This document shows, piece after piece, positions 46,103 through 56,478 of a stretch of 64,000 nucleotides of DNA. Source of the DNA: Cyanidiococcus yangmingshanensis. Lineage: Eukaryota; Rhodophyta; Bangiophyceae; Cyanidiales; Cyanidiaceae. The stretch covers positions 238,644 to 302,643 of the forward strand of contig VWRR01000020.1 of NCBI GenBank assembly GCA_013995675.1, in the 5' to 3' direction. The translations under genes were made by a program, and so were the position numbers. How positions within the stretch are numbered: position 1 is the first letter of the stretch; the number at the start of each line of letters is the position of its first letter. The notes under the pieces are model-generated. The model saw only the letters and a list, made by a program, of their open reading frames with translations, did no database searches and had not been told where the DNA came from.

Positions 46103-46811
46103 ATAGATGCAGCGGATGCGACTCGTTTGCTCGATTCATTCCCAGTGGAGCATGGGGTAGATCCAGCGAGCAGATGCACGCGGTCCCAGAACGCCTATAC
46201 AAATGGAGACACAACCTTTTCGTTCCCTGCTGGACTCGTTTCAAAGAGTACCGTCTCGTATGATGCAGCCTGTATCAGGCGTGTATCGATCGATGCAGTT
46301 CGCGCGTCGCCGCACCCTTCCAGGGGATCAGCAGCGGCACGCTCATTTCACCCACCAGCGTGCACGCCATCCGATGCATATCGATCGCGAGTTTCCCGCC
46401 ACGATCCGTACGGAATCGCCCTCATCCGGGCTGCCGCTCAGCAGGTATTGCATGTTCGGGCAGACGAATAGAAACCCCGAGATAACATGATATACAAGAA
46501 TCCCTCGAAATCGTCACTGCAAGTTGCTCTAAAGCGTCAACCAAACCATTTTAACAACGGATGTATGAGGCGCAACCATGTTCCCGCATCGCGCTCGAAG
46601 ACAGAAACGCAGCTGTCCGGGAATATCCCGCTTGGGGATTCAAGAGGGCGCACGCCAGCACGCACCGCCCCAGCCGTTACGATTTCGTGACGATTTCGTG
46701 ACGATTTCTTTGGCGCCTCGTCCGCCTTGCGGCGTGACCGTTTACGTGACGCGCAGGCGTACGCTCGTGCGTGTTATCGGTTCTGTCGTTGTGCGCTGTC
46801 TCTCGTTCAGG
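46103..46811. other. Upstream region of the Cdc20-like gene
   Basis: No gene is recognised. It holds a short tandem ACGATTTCGTG repeat near 46678-46708. The Cdc20 frame is open upstream to an ATG at 46578, so part of this may be coding. Confidence 0.4.
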
Positions 46812-49328
46812 ATGGAGAACTTGGATGTCATAGAAGCAAGTCTTGGTGATCACGCTCCAGCACCGCGTTGGAAACGACGTCAGCAGCGGCAGGCTTTTGG
46901 TCGAGCCCAAGTGTCGGTCTCGTCGGAGCCTTGTTCGCAGTCCGTTGCTGGCGGCGATGTTCGTCCTGTACACGCCAAGCTCGGTCCCTTGTCCAGCCAG
47001 GTAGACCAGTCTGCGACAGCCTCTATCGCGGGCACCACAGTACTTCGTGAGCATAACCGCTCACTGTTCTTATCAAGTCCGTCAGGGATTTCGCGGAAAC
47101 GCTCACGATCAGGTTTACCGAGTCCAGCAGGGCGGGGGAACTCTCCCCGCTGCGATCGTTTCATTCCCGATCGATCGGCTATGGACCTTGAAGTCGGGCG
47201 TTATGCTCTGACGAGCGCTCTCGGTCGCTGTGGTCATCCTTACGCAGCACGCGAAGAGGTTCTTGAGGCGCCCGAGGAGCACCAGGGAGCAGCACGAGGA
47301 ACCATCGTCGATATCTATCCGAGGGGGTATGCTGCCACAGCCTCACCGGAACGCGCCGTAAGCAACCATGCCGATGGCGATAGGCTCGAGCGCACCGCAT
47401 TTCGAGGATCTTCACCGAGTTCTGTCGCCCGCTCCAGCCAGGAGGCGTTAAACCGGATACCCAGCTGGGCTTCTAGTCTGGATACGCTGCCGTCGCTCCC
47501 GAGCACCACCGAGGAGCTCACCGACGAGTGGCGCACCAGTGAACCGAGCTCCCCCGTACGAATGGCCAGCATGGAGAAAATCCATGCACCGGGTGCTATC
47601 GATCTGCAGCAAATTGCTCAGCAACATGAGTACCAGAATCAACTGGCTGCTGAGCTTGGAACCGACGGTCTGATCGATCCGGTCACCGGCTCGGACACCA
47701 CCGACTCGTGGACAGCCAAGGGCCATCTCGAGGGGCATGACGTATGGCATGTTGGCGGACGAGCAGCACCGCCGACTCATGGACATAGCGCCGGGGCCAA
47801 GATCCTTGCGTTCAAACCGAGGCCACCTTCCCGTATGAATGAGCAAGCCAGCCATGCAGCGATTGCCGTTGTGTACTCGCAGAATCGACTCGGGGAGGCC
47901 TGCCGACGGCACCTCCATCGGCACATCCCAAATGCCCCAGAACGAATTCTCGATGCACCGGAAATGGTCGACGACTACTATCTGAACTTGTTGGACTGGA
48001 GCGCAAACAACACGCTCGCTGTCGCGCTTGGCTCTGCAGTGTATCTGTGGAACGCGAGCACCGGAGGCATTGAACAGCTGTTGGATTTGGCGCCCAGTGG
48101 TCAGAACGTACAGCAGAATTATGTTTGCTCTGTCAAATGGGTGCATCGTGACTCCAGTGGCACGAATGGTGACGTATCGGCACCCATCCCTTATCTCGCT
48201 GTTGGGACCGCTCATGGTCAAGTGCAGATCTGGGATGTTGAAGCGAGTCGGCGTTTGCGGACGTTGCGGACGCATCAAGGCCGGGTCGGCTCCCTAGACT
48301 GGAATGGCCCGATGCTCTGCAGTGGAAGTCGTGATAGCACGGTTCAACAGCATGATGTGCGCCAGGCTCGTCATTTGACGGCCACGCTACTGGCTCATGA
48401 ACAGGAGGTATGTGGTCTCCAGTGGAATCCGAACGGTACTCATCTTGCTTCTGGTGGAAACGACAATTTGCTCTTCGTCTGGGACAGCCGTGCGTTGCAG
48501 CAACCGCGTCTCCGCTTCGATGAGCATACTGCAGCAGTGAAAGCGCTTGGCTGGTGTCCCTGGCAGAGCCACCTGCTTGCATCCGGTGGCGGTACGACCG
48601 ACCGCATGCTGCGTTTCTGGAATACCCACACCGGTGCCTGTTTGCAAGCCATCGATACGGAGAGCCAGGTATGCGCACTCCAGTGGAGCGTCCATCACCG
48701 CGAACTTGTGACGGGTCACGGCTTCAGTCGCAACCAACTCATCGTCTGGAAATACCCGAACTTGAGCAAAGTTGCTGAGCTGACCGGACACACGGCCCGG
48801 GTTCTGCACTTGGCCACCTCGCCCGATGGCCAAACCGTGGTCAGTGCAGCAGCCGATGAAACCCTCCGGTTTTGGAAGGTCTTTCCCAAACCCCAGCTGT
48901 CACGTTTCGGCGTAGGCAAGGCGCTCACCGCTGCGACTGTTCGCGAACGGCTCGTCCCAGAAGACACCAGGCTGCAGCGGGCGAATGTCAGTGCGACCAG
49001 AGTAGCAGCGAGTGGCTCCGAACGAAGCGTATCGACCGCAAGAAGCGCTTCGCTTCCCGCCGTATGGCAGTCGTTACTGGGCTCATCATCGACTGGACTG
49101 GGCACAGAGAACGACGCTCTCGAAGAGAAGGGTATTGCTGAGGCCAGCGGCACGCGAACTTTGGACCAAGATACTGGCCGACGCGCACCGTCAGGGTCAA
49201 CAAGTCTATCGTTCCTGAGCGCATCCGCATCCAGTCAGGTTCGAGGTTCTACCCATTACAACGATACAAGTCGAGGGTTCCGAACTCGAATGCATACCCC
49301 GACGATGCACTCGACCGTGATCCGGTGA
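46812..49328 (+). CDS. CDC20: Cdc20/Cdh1-type activator of the anaphase-promoting complex
   Basis: An 838-residue Fizzy-family protein that recruits substrates to APC/C. All landmarks are present: a C-box DRFIPDR near residue 115; the lead-in ILDAPEMVDDYYLNLLDWSANNTLAVALG near residue 381; seven WD40 repeats (for example LQWNPNGTHLASGGNDNLLFVWD and LGWCPWQSHLLASGGG); and the C-terminal Ile-Arg tail (TVIR-stop) that docks on APC/C. The region before the WD40 domain is about twice the usual length, and a Ser-rich insert of about 100 residues precedes the IR tail. Whether it is Cdc20 or Cdh1 by function cannot be told. An upstream in-frame ATG at 46578 would add 78 residues. Unbroken. Confidence 0.92.
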   Translation: MENLDVIEASLGDHAPAPRWKRRQQRQAFGRAQVSVSSEPCSQSVAGGDVRPVHAKLGPLSSQVDQSATASIAGTTVLREHNRSLFLSSPSGISRKRSRSGLPSPAGRGNSPRCDRFIPDRSAMDLEVGRYALTSALGRCGHPYAAREEVLEAPEEHQGAARGTIVDIYPRGYAATASPERAVSNHADGDRLERTAFRGSSPSSVARSSQEALNRIPSWASSLDTLPSLPSTTEELTDEWRTSEPSSPVRMASMEKIHAPGAIDLQQIAQQHEYQNQLAAELGTDGLIDPVTGSDTTDSWTAKGHLEGHDVWHVGGRAAPPTHGHSAGAKILAFKPRPPSRMNEQASHAAIAVVYSQNRLGEACRRHLHRHIPNAPERILDAPEMVDDYYLNLLDWSANNTLAVALGSAVYLWNASTGGIEQLLDLAPSGQNVQQNYVCSVKWVHRDSSGTNGDVSAPIPYLAVGTAHGQVQIWDVEASRRLRTLRTHQGRVGSLDWNGPMLCSGSRDSTVQQHDVRQARHLTATLLAHEQEVCGLQWNPNGTHLASGGNDNLLFVWDSRALQQPRLRFDEHTAAVKALGWCPWQSHLLASGGGTTDRMLRFWNTHTGACLQAIDTESQVCALQWSVHHRELVTGHGFSRNQLIVWKYPNLSKVAELTGHTARVLHLATSPDGQTVVSAAADETLRFWKVFPKPQLSRFGVGKALTAATVRERLVPEDTRLQRANVSATRVAASGSERSVSTARSASLPAVWQSLLGSSSTGLGTENDALEEKGIAEASGTRTLDQDTGRRAPSGSTSLSFLSASASSQVRGSTHYNDTSRGFRTRMHTPTMHSTVIR

Positions 49329-50880
49329 AGCGAGCGAGCCTAGGGTCGACGACCTCTACGGCGACATACCGCAAATGGCAGCACAGACACGCGTATCGAG
49401 TTTTCGTTTTCCAAGTGGCTGGCGGCTCTGCTTTCAAATACGCTTGTGATTCGTCTTCTCTCGAAAGCGCTTGTCAATCGATGTGTTGAATTCGGGAACA
49501 GACGCGTCTCTCTGAGAGACGACAGGCACACCGCTCCGTTCGACGAGCACAAACCGATAGGCTCTTGATTGGTAAACAAACGAGCGAGCGCACAAGGATA
49601 AGACATGAGGCGAGCAGCACAGTTGCGGTGCGTCACATGGTTGGATTCGTTTTTGCTACGCGGCAACGTCGACGTATCCTTGGCACGGTTCACGTAAATA
49701 TCGCTCGTATATCCCTCCAAATAGGTTGCTGCTGGTTATTCGTCGTTTGCTTCCATTTGGGCAAGCTGAAACCGTCGTCATGGCATCCTCGCTCTAGTTC
49801 TCCTCTCGCGTCGTGCTTTGCGTGCGAGACCGCGACACCAAGTTTCCAACGAGCTGAGACGAACGCTATTGAACAATAGGCTCGGAAAGTCGACCCGATG
49901 CACTCGTCTATCAGGCTAGTCAGGTTTGCGTGGTAGACGCTTGTATCTGATTTGGGAGTAACGAGTCTCCGTTTTCGGATCGTTCTGTAACGCCAACCAT
50001 GAGAACGAGCCTAAAGTCTTCGCGTGACGGCGCGGTCTCGTATCGGGTACATACGCTCCCCTGTTGCTGCGGTTGCTGGAAAGAGGCTGCATGTTCCCGT
50101 GCATGCCGTCAGTGTGCAACGCGAGTATTTTCCTCTAAAGCCTATCCCCGATCAGACGAGAAAATCAAACACTGAAATGCCAATAAACAGTGCCAAGAAC
50201 GGTGCGCGAGGCCAAGTGACGGGTACGCGAGGCCTGCAAGCACCCGCAAGCGCGTCTGGTTCAACCAGCACAGACCTGGACCAACCTTGGTTCTCGCGGC
50301 ACATGGCCCTCATTTTTCAAACAAAAAACCTTCACAGGGATCTGGAACGCCGATAGAGTGTGACGGTGGAGCAGTTTTACGCGCTCGATAACGTCCAATC
50401 ATAACAAGCACAACGCTACAACGGCTTGACGAGCGCTGGCGAGGCACCAAGCAACCGCCGCCCAGGCTGCGCTCCTTTACTTCTCAGGTGACGAGAACCT
50501 ACAAAGCGTGATCTGTGTTTCCATTTCATCTCCCCATGAATGGAATATCATTCCTTCTTGATCGACAAATTAGAAGCCAAAGCCAAAGCCAAGCACTGAC
50601 TGGAACATCGATCCTCAAACCAGAAACTCGGGAACGATGCAGTGCATTATTGGTTGAGGCCGTCAGCGCCAGTACGACGACTTGAACGCAGCTTGCGGTT
50701 CGTTTTCGGCCGAGCAGTGGTGCGTCCTCGCGCGTTTCGCTTCAAACTTGCTCCAGTCTCGTCAGAAAATAACTGTTTTCTACTTAGAGGTGTTTTTCTT
50801 CACGTTCGTCGGAGAGAGGACGCGATCGCTTTGGTGGTGATCCTTCGGAAAGCACGCTCCTCGGGCACTCGGCGAGCTTG
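49329..50880. other. Gap with no recognised gene
   Basis: Short frames only. A small AAGCCA tandem repeat is at about 50573-50595. The end is probably the leader of the Dis3 gene. Confidence 0.4.
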
Positions 50881-53800
50881 ATGCCGTTGCCTTCTGCTCA
50901 GGCTCGACGCTTTCTTAAACGCGCTCGCGGAGGTACTGGAGCCAGCAGACCGGCCTCCGTCCTTCACGTCTCACGAGAACACTATCTTCGAAGTGATCTG
51001 CCGTTGCCGGCTGCTCCGACCCTACGGCCCTTTCTGCTCGTCCCTGACACCAACGTGCTCTTGGGTGCTGTCGGAATTTTTGATTGCGACGCCGTTCAGG
51101 AGGTCGTCTTTCTGCAGACTGTACTTCAGGAGACTCGAAAGCGCAGCCAAGAGGTCTATGATCGGATCCGCCGCCTGCTCACGTCCCCGGAGGCAACCCG
51201 CAGACACTTGTACTCGTTCAGTAACGAGCACTGCGAGGCAACATTTCTCGAGCAGCGTCGAGGAGAGAGTCCAAACGACTACAACGATCGCTTGATACGC
51301 CGAGTGGTGGCCTGGCTGAATGCTCAGTATGCATCGCTTGCCGAGCCTCGGGTGGTGCTGCTCACTCAAGACCGGGAGAATGCTCGTCGTGCACGAGAGG
51401 AGGACAACCTGATTGCCTTTAGCCTGACCGAGGTGGACGCGTGGACTTGGAACGCGGCAGATGCTGAGCTGGTGGCTCTTGTCTCCAGTTGGGAGACCAA
51501 TCATAATCATCATGATAAGACCTCGGACCAAGATGGGACGAGTGAAACTCGGAAACGGGATGCTTGGCTCTACCCAGAGCACTGGTCACAGGAGGAAATT
51601 GAGCGAGGCATGGCCACTGGTGAAATCCTCCGGGGCGTCTTCCGTGCAGACATGTACAAGCCGGTGGAGGGTGGCGTCGTCATCGTCCGTACCGAGCGAG
51701 CTGCTCGAGCCGAATCTGTTGCATCCTTGGTAGGCACGTTGTCGCAAACGTTACGTGTCCACGTCAGAGGCGCTGCGGCTGTGAATCGGAGTATCGATGG
51801 CGACCTTGTGGCAGTGCAGCTTTTGAGTGATCCCTCTACATGGATCACTGAAGAGGCGCTTCTTTCAGATGCCTCGATGGCTGAAGACAACGTCGATGCA
51901 GCAACAGATCTTGTCATGGAGGCGGTTGCAGCGTTGGATCCCGAGACCGACGACGTTGCAGCGTCCTCCATGAAGCAGCGGCTCTGCACCGGACGTGTCG
52001 TTGCGGTGCTCGAACGCCGCTGGCGCCCACACTATTGTGGATCATTGCAACCTGAAAAGTCGACAGACTCGATGACGTGCCAAGCTCGACGGCGCCATCT
52101 CTTTCTCCCGGTGAATCGCCGAATACCCCCAGTATATTTGGAGACACGTCAAGCAGCGACGCTGTACGGCCAGCGGATGGCCGTTGCCATTGATCGCTGG
52201 GAACGACATGCTCGCTTTCCCGTCGGTCACTTGGTTCGTGTGCTGGGACCCATCGGCGACAAGGAGGTTGAAACTCAAGTTCTACTTATTGAGAACGGCA
52301 TCGTTATCCGTCCGTTTTCCGATGCAGCACTCGCCTGTTTACCTCCTGCTGATTGGACTGTTGCAGGAGCCGCTGCTGCAACAGGGGACTCGTCTCGTCT
52401 GGATCTGCGTTCTCTGTTTATTTTTAGCATTGACCCTCCAGGGTGCACAGATATCGACGACGCTCTGCACTGTCGCCTCGTGAATACCAGCGCGGAAGGT
52501 AGAAGCGCTTCGGGCGTCCATCAGCGAATCCAAGTGGGTGTCCATATTGCTGACGTTGCTAGTTTCGTTCAGCCGGGGACGCGACTTGATGAAGAGGCTC
52601 GCGAACGCGGATGCACAGTTTACCTCGTCGATCAACGAATGGAGATGCTTCCTTCGGAGCTGACCAGCAACCTCTGCTCATTGGTCGCCAACCAGGACCG
52701 ATATGCTTTTTCGGTGCTCTTTGAGCTCGGATGCCGAAACCGCGCAAGTGTGTGATGTCCAGTTCACGCGCAGCATCATTCGCTCCCGAGCATCTCTGAC
52801 GTATGAACAGGCCCAGACCGTACTAGATGCGCTGGTGGCGGACAAGAAAAATGCACAAGAGGCGAAGGTACCCGCTGCGCTCGGCGAAGCACTGCCATTG
52901 CTGGCGCAGGTGGCCGCCAAACTTCGTACCAACCGACTTGCAGCAGGGGCGTTGGTTCTGGCCTCTCCAGAGATCCGTTTCGAGGCCGACGACCTCGGAC
53001 CGTCTCTGAACGCGTCAGCATCGGCTCGGAGCTTTGATACGCACCATCTGGTCGAGGAGTTTATGTTGCTAGCGAACGTCACGGTGGCGAAGCGCATCTT
53101 ACGCCAGTTTCCGAATTCTGCTTGCCTAAGAAAACACCCGCCTCCGAGCCTGGAGCAGTACGACCCATTGGTACGAGCTGCAGCGTCGTATGGCATCGAA
53201 TTGCGGGTAACCTCGTCCAAGGCGTTGGCAGAGAGTCTCGATGCCGTCTCGACAACGCCTGCTGGTCGGGCCGATCCGCTGTTAGAAGTGCTTTTGCGAA
53301 TGCTTGCAACACGATGTATGATGCAGGCAGCGTATTGCTCCGCTGGTTCAGGGCCGCCACCCACGTATCATCATTACGGTCTAGCGGTGCCGCTTTATAC
53401 CCATTTTACCTCTCCCATTCGGCGTTATGCGGATGTTCTTGTGCATCGGCAATTGGCTGCTTGTCTGGGGTATCAGGAGGCTCCGGGCGAGCTTCTTGTG
53501 AGCCAGCACGTCGAGCGCATCTGTGAGCACGTCAACGAGCGCTACCGTAGCGCCCAAGCAGCTGGCCGAGCGAGCGCAGCGTTGCACGTGCTGCTCTGGT
53601 TTCGTCGACAGTTGCACCAGTCTGCCGAGACAAGGGACCAGCCATGGACGCTGGAGACCGATGCCCGGATACTACGGCTCCTAGCGAATGGTCTGGTGGT
53701 GTTTCTGCCGAAATTCGGTTTCGAGGGTGTTGTTCGACTCGACGGCGGGCCCGAGTCCTGGACGCACGATGCAGAGTCGTTATCGTTGCGAAGTCAGGGC

Positions 53801-53902
53801 AGGGACAAAGTATATTGGGTCCTGGGGGCTTGTCGCGTTCGTGTCAAGATTGTACAAGACGCGATTGGCAGCGAGCATGTTCGTCTGGAAATGATCGAGT
53901 GA
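50881..53902 (+). CDS. DIS3: Exosome exo/endonuclease Dis3/Rrp44, +1 break
   Basis: Catalytic subunit of the RNA exosome, about 1,006 residues. It has an N-terminal PIN domain (FLLVPDTNVLLG near residue 60, then VVFLQTVLQETRKRSQEVYDRI), cold-shock/OB regions, and the RNB 3'-5' exonuclease domain opening FSIDPPGCTDIDDALHCR with the metal-binding aspartates. Later come QRMEMLPSELTSNLCSL, TYEQAQ, the block HYGLAVPLYTHFTSPIRRYADVLVHR, and an S1 domain at the end. The frame changes +1 at about 52729-52730 (GG), between FSVLFEL and DAETAQVCDVQF, with no loss of alignment. Met at 50881 is the first ATG. All active-site landmarks survive. Confidence 0.94.
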
Positions 53903-54766
53903 ACATTTCTGGCAGCATTCTGTGGCGCGGTGTCCTACTTCATTTGGGGGGTGTCGTTCGAGATAGGTGAACCTTTGGCGTTAACGACAATCGATTCATC
54001 TGCGGCATCCGTACATGAAGTGTTCGGAATAACTCGTGATCTTGGTCGCGTGGTCGCGTGCTTGGAACGGTGATCGGAGTCAGAAGCTGTATTGACGACG
54101 AGTTCTCCGGATACTGCACTGCTGTTTTGGGGATCGGTCAATGCGTACTTTAGGAGAGGACGCTCGCTGGCAAGGATCACGAAAAACGTGCTTTTGGCGT
54201 CGATGACCAGGAGTTTGGCCGCTTGGAAATGGAGTTCATGACCACGTTTTTGTGACCATCGATACGGAACCCTTCTTGACCTGGGCGCTCATCGAAACGA
54301 CTGACTGAAGAACGCAATGGTGTAGACGCACTGGCGCAATACCGTGGTGACCCTGTTCCGACTACATTGCGTAGCGTCTCACAGAGTCGAGCGACATTAT
54401 TCGTTATCTGTCTGCGGATCCATGTTTTGTCTCGCCTGCGTATTGCAGTTAGGTTGCGTCTCGAACACAAGCCGGATGGAATGGGCGACGCTACGGGTGA
54501 ACCTCGCAGGGCCTCCGTTACATGACGATGCCAGGACGCCGTCGAATCTGGTCGACGTGCACCCAAGTTGGTTGTCGTTTGTCTGAACAAGTCCTTGTTC
54601 ATTTCGACTTTAGAGTCGGAGTTTTGTTTTTATCTTCATAGGTAGCGAAGGTGAATTCGGTCCATTGACGCATCGAGCGGAGCGATGCTGTCCGGCGTTC
54701 ATACGCAACGTATTGATTCGATACTCAGATGACAGCTACCACCATCGAACTTTCCTCCAAAGTTGC
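53903..54766. other. Gap with no recognised gene
   Basis: Minus-strand frames of 81 and 141 codons (53935-54180, 54177-54602) show no family. It lies between the converging Dis3 and Hint-domain genes. Confidence 0.4.
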
Positions 54767-56047
54767 TCAAAAACTTGCGTCTATCGAACGCAACAAGGCG
54801 TATAAATCCTGAGCGTAACGCATTATCCCGGTCTCGGTCGAAGGCGCGAACCATTTTGGGTTGCGTTGGCGGAAGCGCACCCAGCGTGCTGGAGCAAACA
54901 CAGCATGCGCAACCGCATGAGACGGGAACGACCCATAGCACGAGACGACGGCTCCGTCTACCACAAGACGCCCTGAGTTGGTGAGCGGTGCAAAGATGCC
55001 CTCTTCATGAATCGTACGAATGGCGACAATACGGACGCCAAGACGCTGCTGGCCATGGTACAGCAGGTCACCGACACGAAGGCGTTCAGCGTAGAGCGCC
55101 TTGAAGGTGCTCCAGTCCTGTTTGGCATCGCTGCGTGGATGGCTCTCAGGACGGTGCGCATAGAGCAGATGCCTGCTGGTGACACGGACTGTCTGCCCAT
55201 CCTCTGTTAGCAGCTCAAGGAAACTGCTTGGTTTGGAGCGCTCCAGGTGCAGCCAACCGATCACTTGGTCTGGTACAAGTTCTCCTTGATGGTTGACCCC
55301 CATAACCTGGTCCCCGATCTCGAGGTCCTGCATGCGTCTGACTTTTCCACTCTCGGCGGTAAGCACTTTCGCTGAGCCGCTGAAGCATTTCGTGCCGCCA
55401 CCACCACTGGAGCCCTGTTGGAACTCAAACGTACAGAGTCCGGCAGCATTGAGAGAGAGATCGGCGAAGGTATATACGAGCGCCGCCGGACCTGGAGACG
55501 TGTTTCCATTGACGGTTATGGATCCATTGATGCCGAGAATCAATTCTGCGGTCGTAAAAGAGGCGCAAGTCGAGGGCAGCGATCCTTCGAACGTGCCACC
55601 TGAAAAGTCCACAGTAATGTCGTTGAACGTGGTATTGCCGGTAACGTTGGAAAAGCTAATAGAGCTCGGACAAACCGATGATCCGCCAAATTGGAACGTA
55701 TTATTGAAAATCGTTCCAGAGTTCGTTGGGTCGCTACTGCTCCGGTTGAAGACGAACTCGACACTGCCCGGACAACTGCTAGGGCCAAAAACCTCAGACA
55801 GACTCGAGACCTGCTGAAGGCGATACCCATAATAGTATGCACCAGCGTTAACACAAACCGAGTAAAAGAGACTCTGGTCGCATAATGCCGCAGCACTGCA
55901 ACCAGTGACGCAGTCCGAGACGTTGACACTCACGGGTGTAACGGACAAACCGCCGCAGTAATAGGTGCAGTTGGCCGCGTATACCGCGCGCAAACGAGTA
56001 GCGCTTGCCACGAACCACACCAGAACCAGAAACCAAAACAGTTTCAT
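54767..56047 (-). CDS. Secreted Cys-rich protein with C-terminal Hedgehog-type Hint (Hog) domain
   Basis: A 426-residue secreted protein. It opens with a signal peptide (MKLFWFLVLVWFVASA...). A ~220-residue Asn/Ser/Thr-rich region with many Cys and N-x-S/T sites follows, then a Gly-rich linker and a Hint module. The module starts at KCFSGSAKVLTAESGK, whose Cys is the expected splice-site nucleophile. It has MQDLEIGDQVMGV, the TxxH motif in VTSRHLLYAH, RVGDLLYHG, and LTNSGRLVVDGAVVSCYG. This is the hedgehog autoprocessing fold, in which the domain cleaves itself from the upstream part. The frame is open further upstream, but the ATG at 56047 gives the signal peptide. It diverges from the ABCG gene. 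Unbroken. Confidence 0.85.
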   Translation of the reverse strand: MKLFWFLVLVWFVASATRLRAVYAANCTYYCGGLSVTPVSVNVSDCVTGCSAAALCDQSLFYSVCVNAGAYYYGYRLQQVSSLSEVFGPSSCPGSVEFVFNRSSSDPTNSGTIFNNTFQFGGSSVCPSSISFSNVTGNTTFNDITVDFSGGTFEGSLPSTCASFTTAELILGINGSITVNGNTSPGPAALVYTFADLSLNAAGLCTFEFQQGSSGGGGTKCFSGSAKVLTAESGKVRRMQDLEIGDQVMGVNHQGELVPDQVIGWLHLERSKPSSFLELLTEDGQTVRVTSRHLLYAHRPESHPRSDAKQDWSTFKALYAERLRVGDLLYHGQQRLGVRIVAIRTIHEEGIFAPLTNSGRLVVDGAVVSCYGSFPSHAVAHAVFAPARWVRFRQRNPKWFAPSTETGIMRYAQDLYALLRSIDASF

Positions 56048-56478
56048 CTTTTTTGGTTCAACTACAGGGAGAGAAGCTCGTTGAACAAGTCCAAACGAGC
56101 AACGAGACTCGTATCGATGATGACACGGAGGAGACACGTTCCCAGACGAATCGACGTGGAACTGCCACGTGGCAGCGTCTGGGCGCGTTCCACGAAATGC
56201 GCCACGGCGGGCGAGATGCGGCCACGCATTGCACCGCGGAACAGGGAGGCGGATCTGTGCGCATCGCATCGGCGCGACCGTTGATTTCCCACGCGCACGT
56301 GCTGTGATGGAGCAACGAAGATTGTAGGTGTTCGAGCATCGAGCAGGCACGGAGCGTGTGCCTTTTATTCACGGCGAGCAGGTTTAGTGTTCCTGTTTGC
56401 AAAACTTTAAGGACTGAAGTGTCGTTCGAAGCAAAGGGTCGTTGTGTTCGTGTTGCTGTGCACGCGACGCTCTTTACC

